Source of the DNA: Rhizophagus irregularis
Taxonomy: Eukaryota > Glomeromycota > Glomeromycetes > Glomerales > Glomeraceae
Direction: 5' to 3'
DNA length: 64,000 nt
Assembly (NCBI RefSeq): GCF_026210795.1
Contig: NC_089460.1
Span: 310,001 to 374,000, forward strand
This document shows positions 52,765 to 64,000 of the stretch, one piece after another. Made by a program: the position numbers and the translations under genes. Numbering within the stretch: the first letter of the stretch is position 1; each line of letters starts with the position of its first letter. The notes below the pieces were generated by a model. It did not search any database and was not told the DNA's origin. It saw nothing but the letters and a program-made list of their open reading frames with translations.

Positions 52765-55177
52765 ATGGCAGATAGCTCAGATTTTTATCCCAATGAAGAT
52801 TTTAACTTTGAGATGACGGATGTTGTGTTAGAACAGCAAATCAAAGCACCTGAAAGTTCAAAAACTTCACATGAGTCAGTAATTACTAGAAAACTACACG
52901 CCATTCAAAGAACCCTTCCCTTTTCTACAATATCCTCAGAAATCAAAGAAAAAGGTAGAGTTTAAATTTTTAAAGATTATAAATTTATTAAATTGCAATA
53001 AATTATTATTTATATTATTAATATAATTAATTTTTTTTTTATCTAGGCGAACTTCCTGAGACTAATATTAAATATAAGCGTAAAAAACCATCATTTACTC
53101 AGGAGTATTTTGAAAAAAAGGCTAATGATAAAGGTGAAGAAATCTGAGTTTGCAATATTTTAGATAAAAATGGAATAAAATGTGGTCAAGAATATAAATG
53201 TGGAAGAAGTGGAAGTTCAACGGGCAATTTGATCATGCATCTTAGAGATAAACATAATATTGTACCAGATGATGATGCAGATATTTCAAAAAAGGTAAAT
53301 TTAATATTGACTGTTGAGTATTTATTAAATTTTTTTTTAAATACTTCATAATGTTAATTTTTAGCCGTGAAACTCTAAAATTACTGATTTTGCACGAAGT
53401 CATAAACCTCATCCTAAGCATATTCAAAAAAGATGTGAAGAAGCGACCCTTAAATGGATGTTGCTCACAAATCAACCTCTTTCTGCAGTTACTAATGAAG
53501 CCTACAAAGAAAAAATGGCAGAATTCGATCCTTCCTTCATTATTCCAGGAGAAAAAAAAATCAGGACAATGATCGTTAAGAGTTACAAATTTAATCGGGA
53601 AAATTTGCAAAATCTTCTTACCAATACTGCTGAAAATGTCTCTCTTACAATTGATCTTTGGTCTAGTAAAGCCAAGCATGGGTATTTAGGAGTTACTGCA
53701 ACCTGGATTACATCAAATTTTGAAATCAAAGATACAATGTTAGAAAACAAATATGTTTCTTCTCCACATACCAGTGAAATTATTGCCAATGAACTTCACC
53801 AGTGTATTGAAACTTGGAATCTTGAAAATCATGTAACTTCAATTACCACTGACAACGGATCCAATATGGTGGCAATTTTTCCTTTCTTAAATCAGAAAAA
53901 TGGGTGTGAAAATATCCAGCGCCTTCCTTGTACAGTACACACTCTTCAATTGGCAATCGGAAAGGGATTGGCTTCAGCAGAGATTTTAGTAGCACGTGCA
54001 AAAAGACTAATTAATTTTTTTCAATATCAAAAACAGGTGGAAAGGTTAGAGCAGGTGCAGAGAAAACTTGGCTATAAAGATATTTTGCGTTGTATTCAAA
54101 ATGTATCTACATGATGGAACTCGTCTTATTATGCTTGGGATCGTTTATTTTTTTTAAAGGATGCTATTATTCAACTACAGACTGATTTATCCATGTCAAC
54201 AGATCGGGAAATCAAGAAAGATGGTAATAGATTGAAGAGATTGTTACTTAATGATGATGAATGGGAGTTGTTAGATCAACTTGTTGATTTGCTAATGCCA
54301 TTTGAGGAGGCAACACGTGAATTTTCTGGAAATTCATATATTACCTTAAGTCGAGTTATTCCAACAATTAAAGAAATGATTTTTGATTTGCTACTGAAGT
54401 ACCGTTAAATAGTGATGATTTTTCAAATGAGGATACTGTATTTGAATCAGAAGCTGTAGAAACACAACAAACTGACTTTGATGATGATGAAATTATAAGT
54501 AATATTACAAAGAAAAAGATTTCAATTAAAAATCCATTAAATACAGTAGGCGTTTTGGAAAAAGTAAAACAAAATATTTATAGTGCATTGATATTTTACT
54601 GGAATATTCCAAATGATCTTGGTTTAATGGCAGCTTTATTAGATCCTCGTTATAAAAGCTTGGATTTCCTAGATGAGGAAAAAAATAACGAATTATCCAA
54701 AAACTCCGCAGTGAATTTGGTGAAGTGAAAATACCAGCATCTGAACCATTAAACAACCCAGCTTCATATGATGCAGAACCTTCACGTTCACATAAAGAAT
54801 ATCGTCAATGACGGCAAATAAAAAATAAAAAGGGAGATAAATCATATTCAAGCACACCAATTGTTGATGAAATTACAAATTATTTGACATTACCATTAGC
54901 ATTGGAAACCGAAAATCCTTTAATTTGGTGGAAATTACGGTTGCAAATGTTTCCAAAACTTGCCAGAATTTCCCGAAAATATCTTGCAGTTCCTGCGACG
55001 TCAGTGTCAAGTGAGCGGTTGTTCTCAGATGCCGGAAATCTTATCAATGCTAAAAGGATAAATTTAGACACAAATTTAGTGGCTAAAATACTATTTTTAA
55101 AATGAAATATTAAAACAATGCATGTTTTTGCATCAGAATGGGACGAAGATGAAACAAGTCATGTTGAGATAGATTAG
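52765..55177 (+). pseudogene. hAT transposase (hAT-2), decayed
   Basis: ATG at 52765. Exon 1 runs to about 52955 and joins 53047. A BED-type zinc finger follows (CNILDKNGIKCGQEYKCG ... NLIMHLRDKH, 53150-53255). An intron at about 53296-53365 precedes the RNase H-like core (LTIDLWSSKAKHGYLGVTAT, TTDNGSNM, CTVHTLQLAIGKG). The C-terminal dimerisation block is ARISRKYLAVPATSVSSERL, then LFSDAGNLIN. Lesions: TGA at 53145, TGA at 54112 (in the TRWNS block), frameshifts near 54400 and 54690, and TGA at 55103 where hAT-1 has Arg. The frame then continues to TAG at 55175. The gene structure is complete but inactive. Confidence 0.85.
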
Positions 55178-55469
55178 GTTTTTTTAATAAAGGTTTTTTA
55201 ATAAAATATTGTAAATGAAGTATTTCAATAAAGTCTCTTCAATAAAGTGAATAAACTTTCTTCAATAAAGTAAAATTATTTCTCACGGTTTTAAAATAAA
55301 AGAATTTTGATTTCCTAAATCCGAGTTGATCAGATTGATCCGGAACTTATGGATTATCCGTATAATTTTCAAATCCGGATTATCAACCAGATTTAATGGA
55401 TACAGTAAATGAAATCCGAATTTAATCTGGATTGCCTTTAAAAAATCGGATCGAACCCCTAATTCCTGG

Positions 55470-56240
55470 CAGGACAGAATCGTTAGACTTAAATAAATAA
55501 TGTATTAGATAAGAAGTTAGCCAATGCGAAGTCAATTCCTGATATATATTTCTTGTTAGACCTATAAAATTCCCAGCAGGACAGAATAGTTAGATTTAAA
55601 TTTTTTGTTAAATTATTATACTATTTGATGAGTTAGCTTGTGCTGAACCTGTTCTTGACTAAAGAAAAGTTGGAACAATTCCGCAGATTTTTCAGGGAAA
55701 TATTAGAATTATTTTCATTAGATTAATTTAATCATTATGATATTTACTAAGCTATCCTGCGCAGAACCTGTTTTTGACTAAGGAAAAATTGGAACAATTC
55801 TCGCGAATTTCTTCTAGATTTTTATAGGATGATATTTCATTAGACTTTTATATAAAATATGCTATTTAATAAGCTAGCCTGCATTGAACCTATTCTTAAT
55901 TAAGGAAAAGTTAGGATAAAAATCCCGTTAGATTTATTTAACAATTATGCTATTTAATGAGCTAGCTTGTACAGAAGGCATTCTTGTATATAGAAAAGTT
56001 CTTTAGATTTAAAAAGTCACATGATTTTTTGTTAGACTTATTTATGGGGTAATAAGGATTGTTAGACTTATTTTATTATTTTTCATTAGACTTAAGAAAA
56101 TCGTTAAATTTATTTATGGGGTAATAAGGACGGTTAGACTTAAATTCGTTAGACTTAAATAGTTAATATGCTATTTAAAAAGCTAACATGCGCAAAATCA
56201 ATTCCTGATATAATAATTTTCGTTAAATTTAATAAATATA
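55470..56240. repeat. Degenerate ~110-130 bp tandem repeats
   Basis: Six or so units with GAGCTAGC(C/T)TG(C/T), GAACCTGTTCTTGACTAAGG and TCGTTAGACTTA. The same unit occurs left of hAT-2. Not coding. Confidence 0.7.
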
Positions 56241-57084
56241 ACTGAAAAGTTGATATAGAAATTAAGATTCTAAAGTCGTTAGAAGCTTTTCTAATATATT
56301 AATAAAAATCAATATGTTTTCTGAAGTTGGAGAACTCACACAGAATTAAGAAATATAATATCAAAATTAAGATTTTAGAACTGATAGAAGCTCTTCTAAT
56401 ATAATAAGAAAAATCAATATTATTTTTAACGTTCTGTGATCTGTACACACAATGTTTCAGTGGGAACCTTCACTCGAGTTGATTAATCACATAATCTATT
56501 ATATATTTACATATGATAGAGTCAAATTTTTTCGATCGGCCATACTGTTACACCTAAGTACAGTACATTTGTCACCAGTAATTCCAGTAAAATAGCGTGT
56601 CTTGCTACACTAAAACTTTATAATCCTTATAATCAGCCACATCTTGATCGGCTTATACAGATTTTTGTTGAGCAGTTAGTGCCAGATTCTGATCTCAAAC
56701 TGACTCAGTACTATATAAAATGTGACTTTCCAGTATGGTGGCAAACCTTTAAGAAAGACTGGAACAAAGCTGTAAATAAAGATATTGAATCTGGCATGGA
56801 TGAGAGATATCATATTGATATAATTAACTGGATATGTTCTTGCCCAGCATATTCCCGTAGTCCCTATTTCATTTGCAAGCATTTGGTTACAAAAAAAAAA
56901 ATATTTTACCTACTTTTATGAAAACAAACCGGTGCCATGACTATCCTCTAGTTTTTTTGGTACTGATGATTAAAGTTGCCTGCCGAAACTCTACAGGCCA
57001 TTGTCGAAATGTTGAAACTAAAACCTGTCAAAATGCCGAAATGCTGAAATAGTTTCGACATGTCGAAATTATTGAAACCTAAAA

Positions 57085-58213
57085 ATATTACGTTTCACAT
57101 AATAACTCGGCATCTAATGATCGTAGAAAGATGCGCCATAGCTCGTTGGAATCGTCTCATAACGACGAGTCGAATGATAGTTAGATCGTCTTTCTACAAT
57201 CACTGGATGCCGAGATATTTAACGAAACGTCAAAAATCAGCATTTTGTATTTTGTGATCCTGCGCCGTTTGACGTTTCACATAATAACTCGGCATCCAAT
57301 GATCGTAGAAAGATGCCCCATAGCTCGTTGGAATCGTCTCATAACGACGAGTCGAATGGTGGTTAAATCATCTTTTTACGATCACTGGATGCCGAGATAA
57401 TAGGCGAAACGTCAAACGGCGCAGTATCGCAAAATACAAAATGCTGATTTTTGACGTTTCGTTAAATATCTCGGCATCCAGTGATCGTAGAAAGACGATC
57501 TAACCACCATTCGACTCGTCGTTATGAGACGATTCCAACGAGCTATGGTGCATCTTTCTACGATCATTGGATGCCGAGTTATTATGTGAAACGTCAAATG
57601 GCGCAGTATCGCAAAATAGACTTCCCTAGCGTAACCTGAAAAAAATGTCACGAAATGGCCGGCATTACGCAACTTGACTGAAATTAAGTGTGGCGCACTT
57701 GTGACGAATAATGTGTGACGAATAAGTTTTTACCTACTCGAAAAAAACTAAGTCCCTCAGATACTTATAGAAAATGGAAACGCAGTGGGGTGTGACGGTT
57801 GTGACAAAAAATGTCACGTGATTTTTCATGACATTTTTTTCAGGTTATGCTGGGAAAGTCCACAAAATACAAAATGCTGATTTTTGACGTTTCGTTAAAT
57901 ATCTCGGCATCCAGTGATCGTAGAAAGACGATCTAACCACCATTCGACTCGCCGTTATGAGACGATTCCAACGAGCTATGGTGCATCTTTCTACGATCAT
58001 TGGATGCCGAGATATTGAGCGAAACATCAAAAATCGGCATTTTGTATTTTGCGATACTGCGCCATTTGACGTTTCGCCTATTATCTCGGCATCCAGTGAT
58101 CGTAAAAAGATGATTTAACCACCATTCGACTCGTCGTTATGAGACGATTCCAACGAGCTATGGTGCATCTTTCTACGATTATTGGATGCCAAGTTATTAC
58201 GTGAAACGTAATA
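57085..58213. repeat. Array of ~108-bp palindromic CGGCATCCAGTGATCGT units
   Basis: Five units (about 57105-57221, 57288-57396, 57470-57580, 57902-58010, 58085-58190). Each begins CTCGGCATCCA(G/A)TGATCGT, ends with its complement, and has the core ACTCGTCGTTATGAGACGA. Spacers carry GACGTTTCG and GCAGTATCGCAAAATAC in both orientations, so larger palindromes span units. Relatives are at 2408 and 23155. Confidence 0.85.
57619..57861. mobile_element. Inner palindromic insert GACTTCCCTAGCGTAACCTG
   Basis: Ends GACTTCCCTAGCGTAACCTG / CAGGTTATGCTGGGAAAGTC, flanked by GCAAAATA and ACAAAATA. Comparison with neighbouring spacer copies (CGCAAAATACAAAATG) shows the empty site. Its interior shares CTAAGTCCCT and GGGGTGTGACG with 5200-5290. 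Confidence 0.75.
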
Positions 58214-58345
58214 TTTTTAGGTTTCGACAATTTCGACATGTCGAAACTATTTTGGCATTTCGGCAAATCAGAGAGCCAATGTGGAAATGTCAAAATAGTT
58301 TCAACAATTTCGACATGCCGAAACTCCCTAATTTCAGCAGGCAAC

Positions 58346-59383
58346 TAGAGCTCCGAACAGGTCAGCCAAATTCAGGTAACCTGACCTGACCTGACCTGAA
58401 ATTCAGGTCAGGTATAAGATTTTTAAAAAAAATTCAGGTCAAGTATGAAGATTGACCTAACCTGATTGACCTGTTAACCTGAAACTATTGATTCTACTAT
58501 ATAATAAAAGTGAGTTGCAGTATTGCGATTCACTTTTTTATATTGATTTTATATAATAAAAGTGAGTTGCAATATTGCGATTCACTTTTTTATATAGATT
58601 CTATATAATAAAAGTGAGTTGCGGTATTACGATTCACTTTTTTATATAGATTCTATATAAAAAAAGTGAGTTGCGGTATTGCGATTCACTTTTTTATATT
58701 GATTTTATATAATAAAATGAGTTGCGTATTGTGATTGACTTTTATATTATCATATAAAAGTGAGTTGCGATATTGTGATTCACTTTTTTATATTAATTCT
58801 ATATAAAAAAAGTGAGTTGCAATATTGCGATTCACTTTTTTATATTAATTTTATATAATAAAAGTGAGTTGTGATATTGCAACTCACTTTTTTATATTAA
58901 TTCTATATAAAAAAAAAAGTGAATTGCAGTATTAGGATTCACTTTTTTATATGATTTTAATATGAAAATGTTAAATCGCAATATTTCAAGAAAAAATGTT
59001 GCGAAAACGTTTTTTTCATAATATTATATTAAAAAAATGTTTCGTACCATTTTTTTTTTTGATATTTCAATAATAACGTTGTGAAAACATTTTTTTCATA
59101 ATGTTATATTAAAAAAAATGTTTTGCAATATTTTTTTTCAATATTTTAATAAAAAACGTTGCAAAAAATGTTTTTTTTCATAATATTATATTTAAAAAAA
59201 AAAGTTTTGTACCATTTTTTTTCAATACTTTAATAAAAATAGTCCTGAAATTTTTCAGGTTTCAGGTCAGGTCAGATCAAACAGACAACCTGATATAACC
59301 TGACCTGACCTGACCTGAAAAAATATTTCAGGTCAGATTTATCAATTACTAACCTGACCTGACCTGTCCCATTCGGAACTCTA
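58346..59383. mobile_element. Second copy of hAT-type MITE A, inserted in the outer MITE
   Basis: Ends TAGAGCTCCGAA / TTCGGAACTCTA with perfect TSD CAGGCAAC (58338-58345, 59384-59391). The TSD lies inside the right terminal repeat of the outer MITE, so it came later. More core units than the copy at 27634-28411 (1038 versus 778 bp). Confidence 0.9.
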
Positions 59384-59769
59384 CAGGCAACTTTACTGAT
59401 GATAAAATACAACTAATTTGCTGAGAAAATGATTCCTGGAAAAGGTATAAGTCAACTCTTAATGAAGATGACTTTACCAGATAATTCTGTCCAAGATCTA
59501 ATAATTTGTAGAATATAGAATTAGAAGAAAGAAGTAGTACAAAATATGAAATAGAGGTGAAGTTTGCTCATTATAAAAAAATCTTTGATTCTGCATTACA
59601 ATTATATGAAAAAGAGAAAAACAACACTCATTTCATAAAAAGCTTTGATACTCTTATGAAGCCAGTTGTTAAGGCTGTTGAGGAATGTAAAAAGACGCTA
59701 AATTCTAGTAAACAACAAAGTACATGAAAATCTAAAACTGGAAACTTGCCTTCTGGTTGCATTAAATAA

Positions 59770-61292
59770 AGTTATTATATGTATATTGAAAAATAAGTTT
59801 AAAGTCATTTATTATTTGAATATTTGACAAAATATTAATAAATAACGATAATATAAATAATTGAAAAAATTTACAATTGTTATAAAAAAAATTTCAAAAT
59901 TTTTTTTTTTTAAGATTGTAAGTCAATTTATTAGAGAAAAAAAAATTATAATATTACTTATTACTATAAATTGTGAAAAAAAAAATTATCGAAAAAGAGA
60001 TCAGATCACCAATTAGGGTTGGATCAGATCGACATTATGTGACTGCAGCTTTTTTTTCGCCATAGCTAGGGTACTATTAGGAAATAATCTAGATTGCAGC
60101 GTTGAAGTTGCTAAAGAAATAATATTCAAATAATTAGGAGACCGTCTTACACTTTTTTCGTCTTTCTTTTAGACAAAAAGAAGTTTCTTTATTATTGAAT
60201 TGGTTTTATCTTAATTCCATTGCAATTTATTACTATACAAAAATCTTCAATTTTTTTATAACAATTCGAACTGAGTTTACAAATCAGAAGAGATTACAGC
60301 GAAAAATGTATTCTTCAGCTACGGTTAAGTAAGAATTGGTTAATATTACCTGTAATTACTATTTTTACAATCTAAACCTTGTACCAGAGGATATAGATGG
60401 AAATGATTATACAATTTGCATCTATAAGCAACAATAGTAATAATAAAATAATTGACATTTTTTTTTATCATTTATAAGTTGTGTGACAAGGACAAAAAAA
60501 ATTACTGGTTTACTAGAAATATTTCAGCTTCAGGATGATTATTATATGGATTTTTTTGTCATGTTCACTCGCATTTAGAATATTATGAATGTGGTAAATG
60601 CAATTTCAATAATCACATTAATATAATATTTAATATAGGTAGAAATTTTTTTTTATAAATGAAACTGATAAAACTGATAATAAAAACTGTATACTACACC
60701 TAAAAGCTATTATGATAGGATCCTGATTCCTTTATATTAAAATGACAGATTCTATAATTAACCCAGATTCTTTACTTTATAATGAATCAACCGCAGCTGA
60801 TTAGTTAACATTATTCAATACACCTGGATTGCTTAGTTCTAAATCCCTAGCTTAAAACCAAGCTATGTGCAGGTGTATAAAGATATTACTGTACTTTTTA
60901 TATACTGTATATTACTTATAAATTATAATATATAAATATATATAATAATGCATTATTTATAAAACTGTTACTATTAATAATACTTGTAAATTTTCATTTA
61001 TAATTAAGCAATGCAAAAAGCTTTCAACTCAAAATTAGTATTATTATAAAAAACATAAATTTCTCCGCAAATATTATACTTACACTCATAAAAATTAATA
61101 TGTAGGTAGTTTCAACCTTGCTGAACAATTTTCAATTAATTTAGAAAGTCGATTTAATTTGACCAAAGTGGTGTAATTGTGCTCTGAAGTTGTAAACGGA
61201 ACAGATACTAATTGGAATTAGTACTATTAATATTGCTAAGTTTATTTAACAATCTTTTTTATTTAATAGTCATATTGTTCAAAAGAAATGCC
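59770..61292. other. Intergenic, no gene seen
   Basis: AT-rich with many stops in all frames. 60750-60850 reads a short peptide-like stretch (MTDSIINPDSLLYNEST) that is too short and isolated to call. It is the 3' side of the AP-4 gene; no repeat boundaries seen. Confidence 0.5.
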
Positions 61293-64000
61293 TCATTTTA
61301 CTAAATTACTTAATTCTTTCACGTATCTGGTTAGATATTGTATAAAATATTCTGAATATTTAGATAAATTCATTTTTTGATCTTCATGAATAATCCCATA
61401 TGCCTCATATCCTATTCTCAAATTAATCTTAGCTAACTTTAAATTTAGGTTCAGTTTAAGCTCACATAACATCAATATATTGGAATTAATCTGTAATATA
61501 AATAGAATAATTAAACGGTAAACATATATAAATATTTAAAGAAAAGCTTATAATGTACCTCTTGAGCATACAGGAAAAATTTTAAATAATCGCCGGAACT
61601 TCCTGAAGCCATAATCATCATCATATTTTCTTCAAACACAGATTCAATGTCGTCTAATGTCAATGAAATCAAAGAAGCCGATGAATCCAATAAAGATATT
61701 TCAAATTCGTGGCTAGAGTTGTTGATTGATATTAAATAATAATGATCATTAGGTCAAACAAAAAAAAAAAAGGGATTACCTTTCCGTAAAATTTTCCCAA
61801 CATGCTTTGAATTTTTTAGCCTCAATTGATACTGTTGATGATAACGTAAACTCATCCTTAACTACGTTTTGAGATTGCAGTGATATCAACTTAAAATAAA
61901 TAATTTAAATGGCTGTAAGTATAAATTTTAGGTTGAATGATAATAATCATATAACTTACTTCATCAAATTCCGATATATGATGTGTTGGTGAGGAAAAGA
62001 ACTGATCATCATTCCTTTTCGAAAAATTACCCGGTGTTTGTTCAAAAAGAGTTTGTTCCGAATGTTTTCCATAAAGGAGAGAGATTGTATTAAATTTAGT
62101 AAGATGTTTATCCTATAATAATTAATGTTTAAGGATTAAAAATTAAATCTAAATTCCGAAACATGTAACATTTTATCGAATCGAACAAACCCTCGTTTTA
62201 AAATTATTGTTCCCATTTTTCTTTGACGCGTAGCGTTGATGCTTAAAAATTTCCTGTGCCTAAAATGAATCAATTACAAGTTTTTTTTATTAGAAGAATC
62301 CTAAAACAATTAACAATAAAATTACAAACCTTTTTGATATCTTTTTGTAATAATCTATAAAGGAATAATGCTCTTTCACGGATGTCTAAGCTTTCGTAAG
62401 GCTCCATTGAATATTTAAATAATTTAGCCAACATACCACGACATTCTGCTGGTCTATGTAAAAACAATGTGACAGTTGAATTTAAAAGTTGTAAGCGGAA
62501 AGAAGTTGCTGGATAACTTTCAAGATCATCTATCAAGGACTCCAAAATATATGGTGCTTCCGAAATTTCATATCCAACTGTTGTCAAAAGGTTAAGGAAA
62601 GCTGGTCCTGCTTGTGAACTCAAATCTATTGATGTCCAAACAGAAGGTAAAACCGAAAGCAAACTTCCAACTTTTTCAGGACTTTCGTTCATGAACTCTA
62701 AAAGCACAAAATTAATCTTAATTTGTTTAAATTATAGTTATTTAATATACGTATTTACCTTCAAGTGCTGTAATAATACTTGATATAATGATGTCAATGC
62801 CAGTTTCCAGTAATTTCATAAAAACTTCGAGAGAATAAGAAAGCACATTTTCAATACGAAACGAAATTTTGGCGATCGATTCTATAGATTTTTGCGCAAT
62901 AACCTTATCGGTTCCAGTAATATAACCACTAATAATTTGAATTGTTAACATTAGCTTATAATATTATTTCCATAAGTCACTAATAATGAGATATAAATTA
63001 CCTAATTTCATTAATAATTTCTTTCGAGCTTATTTTTGTTGCAATGCCTTCTAACACTTCCAACTTTTTCAGAGTAACAAAAGATGGTTCTTTAATTCTA
63101 TAATAGTTAGAATTTAAATAATTTAATTTAGCAATAATAATAGTAACGAGGTCGAATATTCCATATACCTTCGGTAAAAATATTTGTAATCTTCCCGAAA
63201 CAATTGATGAGATTGGTTCATCAATACAATAATATGCTCCAAACATGAATATACTATCTCCGGACTTGTTAACGTTAATAATGTCAACATCGGACCTATA
63301 TAATATATAAGTCGCAATAAATTAAAAAGAATTATAGAAATCATGAATCATCGATTTTTTACGCACTTTTTATCCTTTTATAAACATCTTCTTGGATATC
63401 GTATATCCCTTCGGCTAATTTTATAAATATTTTAACAGTAGTCAACTGAACTCCACTATTATGATGTTTAAGCCGATCGTCCAAAAGATTCTATAAAATA
63501 TCGCATGTTAATTTATAAGATAACATCATTAATTTTAAGGAGTAATTCTTTGACTTGCCATAATATCAAAAATTTCGTCTTCGCTAGATGGTTTATATCG
63601 AATAAGAGTATCCAATACCAAACACTGATGCCACTCATTAAATTCGTGTAATCGTTGAAGTAAATAATGTGCGATATTCGTGTCTACAGTCATTCCGCCT
63701 TCCGAAAGAAATATTCTATTTAAAGCAACAATGCAATTTGCAACAACTTCGGGGTCACGATCTCTCAGAGTATTATATAATTGATCAACCAAAGGAGCAT
63801 CTGATATACGTTATCGACATAATTGGTATATTTGAGAATTTAGATCAATTTTGAAATATAAAAAAAAGAAATTTCATTTTTAAACTTACAAAGGGAATGA
63901 TCATCTACCTAACACGTGTTTTGGAGAAAGATTAAACAATTTGATACACGAAATTAACGCGGTCTTTCGTACATATGCGCTAGAATCGATTAAAGCGTGA
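61293..64000 (-). CDS. AP4B1: AP-4 adaptor complex subunit beta (partial, 12 visible exons)
   Basis: Exons (minus): 64000-63909, 63800-63559, 63490-63367, 63295-63169, 63097-63002, 62928-62759, 62697-62330, 62259-62191, 62112-61960, 61889-61780, 61712-61559, 61490-61293. They sum to one open frame of about 633 residues plus stop. The N-terminal ~100-150 residues lie beyond the window. Adaptin motifs: SSAYVRKTALISCIKLFNLS, RDPEVVANCIVALNRI, SSEDEIFDIM joined to NLLDDRL, and TLKKLEVLEGIATKIS. The block APYILESLIDDLES...LFLHRPAECRGML fits AP-4 beta better than AP-1/2 beta. The C-terminal ear-like domain is present. AP-4 sorts cargo at the trans-Golgi. One intron (63558-63491) uses a GC donor. 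No inactivating change seen. Confidence 0.85.

Larger units (their letters stand above)
51905..55461 (+). mobile_element. hAT transposon (hAT-2)
   Basis: Ends TAGGGGTTCGATCC / GGATCGAACCCCTA with perfect 8-bp TSD ATTCCTGG (51897-51904, 55462-55469). Subterminal zones have many ATCCGGAT/GGATTGATC motifs. It carries one transposase gene on the plus strand and a nested MITE in its left end. Confidence 0.9.
56971..59395. mobile_element. Outer MITE of a multi-level nest
   Basis: Perfect ends TAAAGTTGCCTGCC and, after removing an inner element, GCAGGCAACTTTA. 8-bp TSD CTGATGAT at 56963-56970 and 59396-59403. The arms (56971-57085 and 58210-58345) are inverted repeats of each other and match the small MITE at 20803-20956. 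The centre holds palindromic units, and two other elements are inserted. Confidence 0.88.
56450..59769 (+). pseudogene. MULE transposase C-terminal part, split by a MITE nest
   Basis: 56680-56930 encodes KCDFPVWWQTFKKDWNKAVN and a SWIM zinc finger, WICSCPAYSRSPYFICKHLV (C-x-C...C-x-H), typical of Mutator-like transposases. Sequence up to 56970 and from 59404 joins when the element 56971-59395 and one TSD are removed. The tail includes FAHYKKIFDSALQLYEKEKN and ends after a TGA at 59725 with TAA at 59767. The catalytic DDE part upstream is not recognisable, so only a 3' fragment is present. Confidence 0.65.

Noticed and set aside
57060-58389. Several 60-90 residue ORFs with a repeated RSFYDHWMPRYL-like peptide
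   Set aside because: They are translations of the palindromic MITE units and occur on both strands.

Overview
The window is AT-rich eukaryotic DNA from a fungus with a transposon-loaded genome. The best fit is an arbuscular mycorrhizal fungus (Glomeromycotina, Rhizophagus-like). This is inferred from short GT-AG introns of 50-90 nt in very AT-rich DNA, a Uma2-type nuclease gene, a Polinton-like packaging ATPase and integrase, and dense hAT/MULE debris. I could not confirm the species.

Layout. 1-2407: decayed hAT transposon (hAT-1). 2813-4314: broken multi-exon gene of unknown function. 4315-6852: minisatellite, a MITE and a tandem duplication. 6853-20068: a young, nearly complete Ty3/Gypsy-type LTR retrotransposon on the minus strand. 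Its LTRs differ at about 4 of 1446 positions. It has a very long Gag with a novel N-terminal half, an in-frame UGA between Gag and protease, and a thymidylate-kinase-like domain fused behind RNase H. 20073-26300: gene-free DNA full of MITEs and imperfect tandem repeats. 26322-36013: a coiled-coil/Gag-like pseudogene split by five insertions that can be excised on paper. 35990-51346: remains of one or more Polinton/Maverick-like elements: A32/FtsK-like packaging ATPase (two copies), DDE integrase, coiled-coil membrane protein, zinc-finger protein, and zinc-ribbon/PD-(D/E)XK nuclease. A 5.6-kb P-element-like transposon (39491-45067) sits inside the ATPase gene. An apparently intact six-exon Uma2-family gene (47049-48276, minus) lies in the same region. 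51490-56240: a degenerate tandem array broken by a MITE, which was itself hit by a second hAT element (hAT-2, 51905-55461). 56450-59769: MULE transposase tail split by a multi-level MITE nest. 61293-64000: the only clear housekeeping gene, an AP-4 beta adaptin subunit on the minus strand, running off the window.

The mobile genes do not form one pathway; they record successive insertions. Target-site duplications (TSDs) let much of the order be read. Most point lesions in the old coding sequences are in-frame TGA codons where arginine is expected, a pattern fitting CpG (CGA to TGA) decay. The most novel objects are the kinase-fused retrotransposon and the P-like transposase with Tudor/Agenet-like repeats inserted in its catalytic region. 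No rRNA, tRNA or CRISPR was seen.
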